Source: an uncultured Bacteroidales bacterium (GTDB lineage: Bacteria > Bacteroidota > Bacteroidia > Bacteroidales > UBA932). Taken from it: a DNA stretch of 64,000 nt. This document shows, in pieces, positions 43,584 to 52,017 of this stretch (the stretch's first letter is position 1; each line of letters starts with the position of its first letter). Under the pieces are notes generated by a model. The model was not told where the DNA came from, searched no databases, and worked only from the letters and a program-made list of their open reading frames with translations. The DNA lies in NCBI GenBank assembly GCA_900318355.1, contig ONKE01000065.1, positions 1-64,000 on the forward strand. The letters run 5' to 3'. A program made the translations under genes and the position numbers.

Positions 43584-43709
43584 AGAAAAATAGGTTATAG
43601 CCACTCAAAAACCCTCCGCTTCGCTTCGTCCCTCCCAACAAGTTGGGCCCCTCCCATTCATGTGGCCATGGGCGGCCACAGGTTTTGAGTAGCTATAACC
43701 TATTTTTCT
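43584..43709 (-). repeat. Structured repeat element, copy 2 (between ruvB and frdA)
   Basis: Reads on the minus strand with the same core blocks as copy 1 (about 75 bp; one base difference plus the hairpin). Outer arms 43584-43610 and 43683-43709 pair in 26 of 27 positions; the one exception is a G-T wobble only when read on the minus strand. The inner hairpin is CCCAAC/GTTGGG (43634-43647), unlike copy 1. The arms are unrelated in sequence to those of copy 1. Confidence 0.85.
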
Positions 43710-43717
43710 TCCTCTAT

Positions 43718-44761
43718 CTAAAATAGCGTATTCTCTATGATTTCAGGACCGTCGGAGGCGCTGCGGTAGCGATCGAGGCCGAGATGGGAGTAGGCAAGGT
43801 CGGTGACGATGCGGCCGCGAGGGGTGCGCTGGATAAAGCCCTCCTTGATAAGGAAAGGCTCGTAGACCTCTTCGAGGGTGCCGGTGTCTTCGCCGACGGC
43901 CGTAGCGATGGTGCTGATGCCGACGGGGCCGCCCTTGAACTTGGTGATAATCGTGTGAAGTATCTTATTGTCAATTGAATCAAGACCACGTTTATCTATA
44001 TTCAGGGCATCCAGGGCGAACTTCGCGATCTCGATGTCGATATGACCGTCGCCCTTGACCTGGGCGAAGTCCCTCACTCGGCGGAGGAGCGCATTGGCAA
44101 TACGGGGAGTTCCGCGGCTGCGCATGGCGATTTCGGCGGCCGCCTGGTCGTCGATACCGACCTTAAGGATACCGGCACTGCGCTTTACTATGCGCATAAT
44201 ATCCTTTGTATCATAATATTCCAGCGCGAAAGTGATTCCGAAGCGGGCGCGAAGGGGCGCGGTGAGAAGGCCGCTGCGGGTCGTGGCACCAACGAGCGTA
44301 AAAGGATTGAGGGAAATGCGGACAGACCTGGCACCGGGGCCTTTATCTATCATTATATCAATCACATAGTCCTCCATCGCCGAGTATAGATATTCCTCCA
44401 CTTCGGGAGAAAGACGGTGGATTTCATCGATGAAAAGGACGTCGCCGGTCTCGAGAGAAGTGAGCAGTCCGGCAAGGTCTCCGGGCTTGTCGAGAACCGG
44501 CCCGGAAGTAACTTTCATATTGACTCCCAGTTCGTTGGCTATGATATGGGCCAGGGTCGTCTTGCCCAGTCCGGGAGGGCCGTGGAACAGGACATGGTCC
44601 AGCGACTCGCCGCGAAGCTTCGCCGCCTGGATGAAAATCTTCAGGTTGGATATTATTTTTTCCTGTCCGGTGAAATCTTCCAGCTCCTGGGGCCGGATTA
44701 TTCCTTCAAAATCCTTATCTTTGTCAGCGCTCTGCGCATACGGATTGAATTCGTCCGTCAT
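43718..44761 (-). CDS. ruvB: Holliday junction helicase RuvB
   Basis: A 347-residue AAA+ motor: Walker [21 protein letters not shown], Walker [17 protein letters not shown], sensor 1 [17 protein letters not shown], arginine-rich winged-helix C-terminus ([18 protein letters not shown]). It drives branch migration with RuvA. Its stop codon lies 9 bp before the outer arm of a structured repeat that could end transcription. Confidence 0.97.
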   Translation of the reverse strand: MTDEFNPYAQSADKDKDFEGIIRPQELEDFTGQEKIISNLKIFIQAAKLRGESLDHVLFHGPPGLGKTTLAHIIANELGVNMKVTSGPVLDKPGDLAGLLTSLETGDVLFIDEIHRLSPEVEEYLYSAMEDYVIDIMIDKGPGARSVRISLNPFTLVGATTRSGLLTAPLRARFGITFALEYYDTKDIMRIVKRSAGILKVGIDDQAAAEIAMRSRGTPRIANALLRRVRDFAQVKGDGHIDIEIAKFALDALNIDKRGLDSIDNKILHTIITKFKGGPVGISTIATAVGEDTGTLEEVYEPFLIKEGFIQRTPRGRIVTDLAYSHLGLDRYRSASDGPEIIENTLF

Positions 44762-45149
44762 ACTCTATCGTTGCTTTTATCGTTGGGCCGCCCCGGTCGG
44801 GGTCAAACATAATACAAATATAGTTTTTATTTATAAAATATTGATGATAATACAGCTGTCAAAAAGTTGATAACTTCCGGTAAATACTTCTGTATTAAAA
44901 AATTAGGTATGTTGAAAAATGTTGGTATCCCTGTAGGAAAAATAATTGAAACTTCCTGCAGATAAATTTTGAAATAAAGAATATTTCCTGCTTGTAAAAA
45001 TTTTACTCTCCTCCAAAAAAACTTATCATCGGATATCAACAGGTTTTCAATAGTCTTTTCCACCTTTTCAAGCGCCTTTTGTTGAAAACTTTTGCTTAAA
45101 TTTGCGTTGTTTACGCCCGGTAGGTAACCCTCAAGGAATAATTCTGAAA
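44762..45149. other. AT-rich intergenic region at a change of gene direction; candidate origin region
   Basis: A 388-bp gap between divergent ruvB and a receptor gene. The part 44823-45095 is strikingly AT-rich and holds TGTTGAAAA (44910-44918, 45080-45088), ATATCAACA (45033-45041) and GTTGATAAC (44866-44874), each one or two bases from the DnaA box TGTGGATAA. A -7 box TATATTTG for ruvB is at 44822-44815. An open frame at 44827-45063 (minus) looks non-coding. Origin function is inference. Confidence 0.35.
45097..45104 (+). promoter_or_regulatory. -7 box (TAAATTTG) of the outer-membrane receptor gene
   Basis: TAAATTTG on the plus strand, 45 bp before the receptor ATG; TTTTG lies 15 bp further upstream, shorter than the normal spacer. 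Confidence 0.45.
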
Positions 45150-48014
45150 ATGAAAAAATCGCTCATCCTGCTTCTCCTTCTACTATCTGCCTCCTTTTCC
45201 CTCCGAGGCCAGTTTTACTACTACGGCGACAACTCCCAGTTGACCCGGGCGACCCTTGCCGTGGTAGATTCCACATCGGCCGAGCCCCTGCCATTCGCCT
45301 CGGTTTATCTTACGGAGGCCAAAGATTCTTCCATCGCCAACTTCACCCTGACCGACGCCGACGGCAAGGCCGTGCTAAAGGATATTCCCTTCGGCGCCTG
45401 GAAACTCCATGTGGAGATGATGGGCTTCAAGCCATGGGTCAAGGAGATGAATTTCAAGAAGTCCTACGTGGACCTTGGTTTCATCCGGCTTCATGTGGAC
45501 GAGCAGTTCATCCGCGCCGCCCGGGTCACCGAGGCGGGTAACCCCATAATAATTAAGAAGGATACCCTCGAATATGTTGCTTCCGCCTTCCAGGTGGGCA
45601 GCAACGCGGTCCTCAAGGATCTTCTGGCCCGTATGCCTGGCATCGATTTCACCGACGACGGCAAGGTCAAGGTAAACGGCGAGGAAGTCAGCCGCATCAC
45701 CGTGAACGGCAAGACCTTCTTCTTTGGCGACCAATCCATGGCGCTGGACAACCTGCCGGCCGCGGTGGTGGACAAGATTCGGGTCATCGACAAGAAGTCC
45801 GACGAGGCGCGGATCTCCGGCAAGGAGGACGGCAAACGCGAGAAAGTGATGGACGTGGCGCTGAAAAAGGAGTATGAGTCGGGCTGGTTCGGTAATGTAG
45901 GCCTCAAGGGCGGCACCACGCTGGACGGCAAGGACAAGCCGCTGCGGGACAACCGCGGTTTCCTATTCAATGGCAATGCGCTCGTATCCACCTACAACCC
46001 CAAGGACCAGCTCACCTTGCTGGCCAACGGGCTGAACATCTCCGACAACAGCCGTTCTTTCTATATCAATTCCGAGGAAGTCCCGTCCGTTTCCGGCCTT
46101 TCGACCCAGGCGACAGCCGGCGCCAACGTGGCAACGACCCGCCTGAAGGGCATTGAGACCGCCGCATCGACCAGCTACAAGTTCCGACACACCGATGCGG
46201 CCCGGAAAACCCTCAGGACCGTTTTCCAGGAGGGCGGCGACGTCCTTTCGGAATCGGATAACAATTCCTTCCAGCGGGCGCACAATGCCGGAGCAAACCT
46301 CGAGATTAAAAAGGAGGAGGGAAACCTGAATTTCTCGGTGCGGACCGGCTACCAGTGGACGCAGGCCCAGACGGAGACGGCCGGCACCTCCCGCACATTC
46401 CTCGGCGAAGCCATGCTCAACCACTCCGACCAGCGCGACGGATCCGATTTTACCATCAGGAACTTCAATGTTTTCGGGAACATCGGTTATAAGGGAATCG
46501 GAAACAATTCCCGCCGCAGCATTATCGCCTATGGCAGTTACAGTCACGACGGGACCGGCGGAACGAGTTGGGACCGCTCGTCGACCTGGCGCGGAACAGC
46601 TGCGCCGGAAAAGGTGGACCTCCACTACGACCGGAACCGCTCGAGGAATACCGTCAGTGCCAATCTCACTTACTATGAACCACTCGGCGAGCAATGGAGG
46701 CTGATGGCTTCAGCTGCCTTCAGAAGCGATCATAGCCAAAGCCGGCGGGAGGCCTTCCAAGCCGACGAAAGCCGGGACGATTATTACTCTTCGGTTTCCG
46801 ACAACAATTATATAGCCCAGAACTACGGCATCGGTGCCGCCTACGAGAAAGACGCTTTAAGCATCTCGGCGAGCGTCTCGGCGGAAGGTGTACAGAACCA
46901 CATGTATTCCCAATCCTACGGCGTTCTCTCCGACACCGGCGCCGGGCAGTGGGACTGGCATCTGCGTCCGGAGGTAGATTTCAGCTGGTCGAAAAACACG
47001 ACGATGATGTTTGTATCGTTATATTCTTTCCAGAACACGCCCTCCCGCGAGAACATGCTTCCGACCTTGAACATCTCCGACCCGACGCGCCTGAAAGCCG
47101 GTAACATCTACCTTCAGCCTGAGGGCATATTCAGCGGATACGGGCAGTTGCGCATCGGTTTCCCGAAACAATTCGCCTCATTCAACCTGTCTGTCAACGC
47201 TCTTGTGACAACCCGGCCGGTGATGTCGGCCATGTGGTATGACAAGGACGGTATCCGGTACGCTGTGCCGGTCAACTCCCGGAAGCCGTCCGCGCAGGTA
47301 TGGCTCGGGGCTGGCTACAACACCCCGCTCAACAAGGAGAAATCCCTCACCCTGTCCCTCGACCTGTCGGGCTCTTTCCGCTCCTCCACCAGCTATCATT
47401 CCGTCACGCCCCAGGCCCCGCTGGACCGGGAGAAAATGGACTACACGGCCCTGATGGACGCTTTCTGGGGCGATGCCTCAGGCAGCCGGTTCTACAGCGG
47501 CGAAAGCGGTTTTGCCGAGAACACGACGCGTTCTTTCGGTTCCATCGAACGGATCCACCTCAAGTATAACAAGGGGCCGTGGTCTGTGACCGTAGGTTAC
47601 ACCAATGCCCTCAACCTGGCGACCTATACCCTTCCAGGCTCCCGGAATGTTTTCACGTCAGAAAACCGCGCCGGGCTGGCCGGCCAGTACAGGACGCCTC
47701 ACAAGTGGGAAATAGGCACGGAGTTGAACTACAACTTCTTCCTTGGTTATGCCGAAGGCTACGGCCTGCCGGAATGGCACTGGGACATGACTCTGTCGAA
47801 AAACATCGGAGCCTTCACCCTGAGCTTGACGGCGCACGACATCCTGGGCCAGACACGCAATCTCTCCCATATCGACGCTTCCGACTATAAGGAGGACAGT
47901 TACCGCCTGATCATGGGCCGCTACTTTCTGCTTGGATTCAAGTGGAATTTCGGCAAAATGAACGCCCTGCAGAATAGCCGGGCGAACCGGGCCGCCAGCA
48001 TCATGCAGCGCTAG
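45150..48014 (+). CDS. Outer-membrane beta-barrel receptor with carboxypeptidase-like domain
   Basis: A protein of about 954 residues with a signal peptide (MKKSLILLLLLLSASFSLRGQ). An N-terminal carboxypeptidase-regulatory-like domain (about 35-115) is followed by a plug-like region (KDLLARMPGIDFTDDGKVKVNGEEVSRITVNGKTFFFGD) and a long barrel (OMP_b-brl_3 type, ending YFLLGFKWNFG). No SusD partner is adjacent, so this belongs to the lone TonB-dependent-receptor-like group rather than SusC. Ligand unknown. I use the ATG at 45150 since the upstream extension has no signal character. Confidence 0.8.
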   Translation: MKKSLILLLLLLSASFSLRGQFYYYGDNSQLTRATLAVVDSTSAEPLPFASVYLTEAKDSSIANFTLTDADGKAVLKDIPFGAWKLHVEMMGFKPWVKEMNFKKSYVDLGFIRLHVDEQFIRAARVTEAGNPIIIKKDTLEYVASAFQVGSNAVLKDLLARMPGIDFTDDGKVKVNGEEVSRITVNGKTFFFGDQSMALDNLPAAVVDKIRVIDKKSDEARISGKEDGKREKVMDVALKKEYESGWFGNVGLKGGTTLDGKDKPLRDNRGFLFNGNALVSTYNPKDQLTLLANGLNISDNSRSFYINSEEVPSVSGLSTQATAGANVATTRLKGIETAASTSYKFRHTDAARKTLRTVFQEGGDVLSESDNNSFQRAHNAGANLEIKKEEGNLNFSVRTGYQWTQAQTETAGTSRTFLGEAMLNHSDQRDGSDFTIRNFNVFGNIGYKGIGNNSRRSIIAYGSYSHDGTGGTSWDRSSTWRGTAAPEKVDLHYDRNRSRNTVSANLTYYEPLGEQWRLMASAAFRSDHSQSRREAFQADESRDDYYSSVSDNNYIAQNYGIGAAYEKDALSISASVSAEGVQNHMYSQSYGVLSDTGAGQWDWHLRPEVDFSWSKNTTMMFVSLYSFQNTPSRENMLPTLNISDPTRLKAGNIYLQPEGIFSGYGQLRIGFPKQFASFNLSVNALVTTRPVMSAMWYDKDGIRYAVPVNSRKPSAQVWLGAGYNTPLNKEKSLTLSLDLSGSFRSSTSYHSVTPQAPLDREKMDYTALMDAFWGDASGSRFYSGESGFAENTTRSFGSIERIHLKYNKGPWSVTVGYTNALNLATYTLPGSRNVFTSENRAGLAGQYRTPHKWEIGTELNYNFFLGYAEGYGLPEWHWDMTLSKNIGAFTLSLTAHDILGQTRNLSHIDASDYKEDSYRLIMGRYFLLGFKWNFGKMNALQNSRANRAASIMQR

Positions 48015-48043
48015 CGGACAGGGGGATTTTCATGCATCGCCCC

Positions 48044-48075
48044 TTTGCAGATACCCCGTTATTTGCGTATCTTTG
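48044..48075 (+). promoter_or_regulatory. mfd promoter (TTTG-N20-TATCTTTG)
   Basis: TTTG at 48044-48047, a 20-bp spacer and TATCTTTG at 48068-48075: a full-consensus Bacteroidota promoter. The mfd ATG at 48084 follows by 8 bp, so the transcript is nearly or fully leaderless. Confidence 0.75.
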
Positions 48076-48083
48076 CGGGCAAT

Positions 48084-51000
48084 ATGGAAATAAGCCCGAA
48101 ATCGACAGAGCGGCTGCAGCAGAACATTTCCCTTCAGCGGGAAACGTTCTGTAGCGGCCTGTTCCTGTCCGCCCGATGGTTCGTCCTCAGCCAGGTCGCC
48201 CGGAGCGGACTCCACCTTGTCGTTCTCCCCGACAGCGAGAACGCGGAATACTGTGCTTCCGACCTCTACAACTGCATCGAAGGCGACAGGGTCTTCTTCC
48301 TTCCGGCCTCCGGACGCAATGTCGAGCGAAGCAACTACAAGTCGACCCTCGGCGTCCAGCGCACTTCGGCAATAGGTAAGATCCTCGATTACGACGGCGG
48401 ACTTCTCGTCGTAGTAACCTACCCTGAAGCCATTTCCGAAGGAATTCCCCTGACTGAAGACATCCGTAAATCGGTAATAAAACTGTCCAAAGGGCAGGAA
48501 ATCGACTATGAAACCCTATCCGGCCTCCTTGCTGACAATGGATTCTCCCGCGTCGATTTCGTCTCCGCTCCGGGCCAGTATGCCATCCGCGGGGCGCTGA
48601 TAGACATATTCTCATATGCCGACAACGACCCTTACCGCGTATCCTTCTGGGGCAATGAGATTGAGAAAATAACCTCCTTCGACTGCAATACCCAGCTCTC
48701 CAAATCAACCTTGGACAGCGTCGAAATAGTCCCAGACCTTAGTCAAGGGCAGGAAACGGGCCGCATTTCGGACATCCTGCCGGAAAGCAGCCTTGTCTGG
48801 CTCGATTCCTCCGACATGTACAAGGATCAGCCGGTCTTCGAGGAAATCTCGAAATACAGGCGCGTGTTCCTCGAAGTGCCGATCGGCGCGGATGTCGACC
48901 CGGTCACCTTCAAGATATCGCCCCAGCCGGTTTTCAACAAGAATTTCGAACTTCTGACCGAAGATATCCGCTCGCGCATCGAAGGCAACTATACTGTATA
49001 TATATACGGCGAGAAGCAGACCCAGCTCGACCGCTTGAAATCCATCTTCGCGCAGAACGAAGGACTTCAGCCTCAATTCCTTCCGGGAAAAAACATCCAC
49101 AAGGGCTTCATCGACCATGAAACCCGCACCTGCCACTATTCCGACCATGAAATTTTCGACAGGTTCCACCGCGTCGCGATTCGCCGGACGGTGGAAAAGA
49201 GCGAGCAGCTGACCCTCAACGACCTGTCTTCCTTCAATATAGGAGACTACATAGTCCATATCGACCACGGCGTCGGCATCTTCGGCGGCCTGGTGCGCAT
49301 CAAGGACGAAAAGGACCGAGTCAAGGAAGTGGTGAAACTCATGTACAAAGACGGCGACGTAGTCTTCGTTTCCGTCCATGCGCTTCACAAGATATCCCGC
49401 TACAAATCAAGGGATTCGGTTCCTCCGAAGATCAACAAGCTCGGCTCCAAGACCTGGCAGACGCTCAAGGCCAGCGCCAAGGCGAAGGTAAAGGACATAG
49501 CCAAGGAACTCATCCAGCTTTACGCCAAGCGCAAGGCGGCTCCCGGCCACGCCTTCGCTCCCGACAACTACCTCCAGGAAGAACTCGAATCTTCCTTCAT
49601 GTACGAGGACACCCCCGACCAGATTACTGCGATAGAGGCGGTAAAGCGCGACATGGAAAGCAGCAGCCCGATGGACCGCCTGGTTTGCGGCGACGTCGGC
49701 TTCGGAAAGACTGAAATCGCCGTCAGGGCGGCGTTCAAGGCCGTTTGCGACAATAAACAGGTGGCCGTGCTGGTGCCTACCACCATCCTAGCACTCCAAC
49801 ACTACAAGACGTTCCAGGGCCGCCTGAAAAACCTTCCCTGCAACATTGAATACGTAAGCCGCCTTCGCACGGCAAAGGAAGTTTCGGATATCAAAAAGCG
49901 CCTCGCGGAAGGCAGGATAGACATCCTCATCGGAACCCATAAAATCCTCGGGAAAGACTTCCAGTTCAAGGATTTAGGCCTTCTGGTGATAGACGAGGAA
50001 CAGAAATTCGGCGTCAGCGCCAAGGAGAAACTCCGCCAGATGAAGATGTCGGTCGACACCCTCACCCTCACCGCCACGCCTATCCCCCGCACCCTGCAAT
50101 TTTCCCTTCTGGGCGCCCGCGACCTTTCCATAATCAGCACGCCTCCGCCCAACCGTATCCCCATACAGACCGAAATAATCCTCTTCGACGAGGAGGAAAT
50201 CCGCGGCATCATAGAATACGAACTTCGTCGCGGCGGCCAGCTGTTCTTCCTCCATAACCGCGTCGAGGAACTCCCCGCCATCTACGACATCCTCCACCGC
50301 CTCGTCCCCGACATGAAAATCTGCGTCGGCCATGGCCAGATGGAGTCCAAACAACTGGAAAACATAATGTTGGACTTCATGCAGGGGGACTACGACATGC
50401 TCCTTTCCACGACCATCATCGAAAACGGACTGGACATTCCCAACGCCAACACCATAATAATAAACCAGGCCCAGAACTTCGGCCTCAGCGACCTTCATCA
50501 GCTCCGTGGACGCGTAGGACGAAGCAACCGCCGCGCCTTCTGTTACCTCGTCGTCCCCCCGCTGGTCGGCATCACCGAAGACGCACGCAGGCGCCTAAAG
50601 GCCATAGAGGAGTTCTCCGACCTGGGCAGCGGCTTCAACATCGCGATGCAGGATCTGGACATCCGCGGCGCCGGCAACCTCCTCGGAGCCGAGCAGAGCG
50701 GATTCATCGCCGACATGGGCTACGAGACCTACCAGAAAATCCTCTCCGAGGCCATGGAGGAACTCGGCGTGGAAACCGGCTTGACCACCCGCAACGTCAG
50801 CGGCACATATGTCGAAGACTGCACCATAGAGACCGACCAGCCCGCCCTCATCCCCGACACCTACATCGACGTAACTGCCGAGAAGATACGTATTTACAAG
50901 GAACTCGACTCCCTGTCCCGCGAGAAAGACATAAATCAGATGGCGGTGCGCCTCGAAGACCGTTTCGGTCCCCTGCCACAGGAAGTTTCCAACCTTATGG

Positions 51001-51257
51001 ATGTAGTGCGCATAAGGCGCGTGGGCGAGAAACTCGGCTTCGAGAAGATAATCATCAAAAACGGCATCCTGATAGCTTTCTTCGTGAGTAATCCCATGTC
51101 GCAATACTACCGCAGCGACGTGTGGTCGAAGGTTCTCGCCTCGGTCAGCAATGCGCCGGATCTGTTCGAACTTAAGCAGACCGACGGACGGCTGAGAGTT
51201 ATTTCCAGACATATAGATTCTACGTCAAAAGCCCTGTCGGTTTTGAAGAAGTTGTAG
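48084..51257 (+). CDS. mfd: Transcription-repair coupling factor Mfd
   Basis: A protein of about 1057 residues. N-terminal UvrB-like part (about 1-340), CarD-type RNA-polymerase-interacting domain (FNIGDYIVHIDHGVGIFGGLVRI, about 380-460), RecG-like translocase with Walker A VCGDVGFGKTEIAVRAAF, box II LLVIDEEQKFGV, motif III LTLTATPIPRTLQFSL and motif VI HQLRGRVGRSNRRAFCYL, and a C-terminal TRCF domain. It removes stalled RNA polymerase and recruits UvrA. The ATG at 48084 is chosen because the upstream in-frame ATG lies inside the promoter. Confidence 0.96.
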   Translation: MEISPKSTERLQQNISLQRETFCSGLFLSARWFVLSQVARSGLHLVVLPDSENAEYCASDLYNCIEGDRVFFLPASGRNVERSNYKSTLGVQRTSAIGKILDYDGGLLVVVTYPEAISEGIPLTEDIRKSVIKLSKGQEIDYETLSGLLADNGFSRVDFVSAPGQYAIRGALIDIFSYADNDPYRVSFWGNEIEKITSFDCNTQLSKSTLDSVEIVPDLSQGQETGRISDILPESSLVWLDSSDMYKDQPVFEEISKYRRVFLEVPIGADVDPVTFKISPQPVFNKNFELLTEDIRSRIEGNYTVYIYGEKQTQLDRLKSIFAQNEGLQPQFLPGKNIHKGFIDHETRTCHYSDHEIFDRFHRVAIRRTVEKSEQLTLNDLSSFNIGDYIVHIDHGVGIFGGLVRIKDEKDRVKEVVKLMYKDGDVVFVSVHALHKISRYKSRDSVPPKINKLGSKTWQTLKASAKAKVKDIAKELIQLYAKRKAAPGHAFAPDNYLQEELESSFMYEDTPDQITAIEAVKRDMESSSPMDRLVCGDVGFGKTEIAVRAAFKAVCDNKQVAVLVPTTILALQHYKTFQGRLKNLPCNIEYVSRLRTAKEVSDIKKRLAEGRIDILIGTHKILGKDFQFKDLGLLVIDEEQKFGVSAKEKLRQMKMSVDTLTLTATPIPRTLQFSLLGARDLSIISTPPPNRIPIQTEIILFDEEEIRGIIEYELRRGGQLFFLHNRVEELPAIYDILHRLVPDMKICVGHGQMESKQLENIMLDFMQGDYDMLLSTTIIENGLDIPNANTIIINQAQNFGLSDLHQLRGRVGRSNRRAFCYLVVPPLVGITEDARRRLKAIEEFSDLGSGFNIAMQDLDIRGAGNLLGAEQSGFIADMGYETYQKILSEAMEELGVETGLTTRNVSGTYVEDCTIETDQPALIPDTYIDVTAEKIRIYKELDSLSREKDINQMAVRLEDRFGPLPQEVSNLMDVVRIRRVGEKLGFEKIIIKNGILIAFFVSNPMSQYYRSDVWSKVLASVSNAPDLFELKQTDGRLRVISRHIDSTSKALSVLKKL

Positions 51258-51273
51258 AAAATTGCTAATTTTG
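51241..51273 (+). promoter_or_regulatory. coaX promoter (TTTTG-N20-TAATTTTG)
   Basis: TTTTG (51241-51245), a 20-bp spacer and TAATTTTG (51266-51273), overlapping the mfd stop codon. The coaX ATG is 18 bp downstream. Confidence 0.6.
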
Positions 51274-51291
51274 CACTTTGCGCGCTAAGAA

Positions 51292-52017
51292 ATGGCCAAC
51301 CTGATAGTAGACATAGGCAACACTGCCGTAAAAGCCTCCTGGTCCGAGAAGATGACTCTCGGAAAGACCTTCCGTTACCAGGGGGAGAAAGTGAGGGATT
51401 TCATCCTTTCGCTGACGGCCAGGGAACGTCCCGAGGTGATGGTCGTTTCCTCGGTCTACGGCATATCCGCCGCCGACGAAGCCGTGTTCAGGGACGCATG
51501 CGGCGACCTCCTCATCCTCGACTCCGCCCACACGGAAACACTTGTCAACAAGGGACTTCCCACTCATCTGACCTACGACCGTGCGGCTTCCGTGCTGGCC
51601 GCCCGCTATCTTTTCCGCGGCAAAGGCTGCACCGTCGTCGACTTCGGCACCACGCTGACCGTCGACTTCACCGGCCCCGACGGCTCGTGGACCGGCGGCA
51701 ACATCTCCCTTGGTTGCCGTACCCGTTTCAAGGCGCTCAACCGTTATTCCCGGTCCCTGCCGCTTATCGACATCCCCGAGGAAGTGCCTCCGATGGGGCA
51801 GTCCGTCGCCACGAGCATCACCTCCGGCGTCATTTCGGGCATCATATTTGAAATCGAAGGCTACATCGGTCTTCATCCCGACAATATCCTCGTCTTTACG
51901 GGCGGCGATGCGAATTATTTTGCAAAACGGATGAAAAACTCGATATTTGTAGTTTGTAACCTTGTGCTAATGGGATTAGCGCTCATAGCTGACGAATATG
52001 TCAAGAAGAATAAGTAG
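51292..52017 (+). CDS. coaX: Type III pantothenate kinase
   Basis: A 241-residue ASKHA-fold kinase: phosphate motif LIVDIGNTAVKASW, the second motif TVVDFGTTLTVDFTGPDGSWTGGNISLGCRTR, and adenosine motif VFTGGDANYF. It catalyses the first step of coenzyme A synthesis without the feedback control of CoaA. The 3' end overlaps the next gene by 20 bp. Confidence 0.94.
   Translation: MANLIVDIGNTAVKASWSEKMTLGKTFRYQGEKVRDFILSLTARERPEVMVVSSVYGISAADEAVFRDACGDLLILDSAHTETLVNKGLPTHLTYDRAASVLAARYLFRGKGCTVVDFGTTLTVDFTGPDGSWTGGNISLGCRTRFKALNRYSRSLPLIDIPEEVPPMGQSVATSITSGVISGIIFEIEGYIGLHPDNILVFTGGDANYFAKRMKNSIFVVCNLVLMGLALIADEYVKKNK

Noticed and set aside
44827..45063. A 78-codon minus-strand frame in the AT-rich gap
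   Set aside because: Low-complexity Phe/Ile/Lys-rich product, atypical codon use, no ribosome site; the region looks non-coding.
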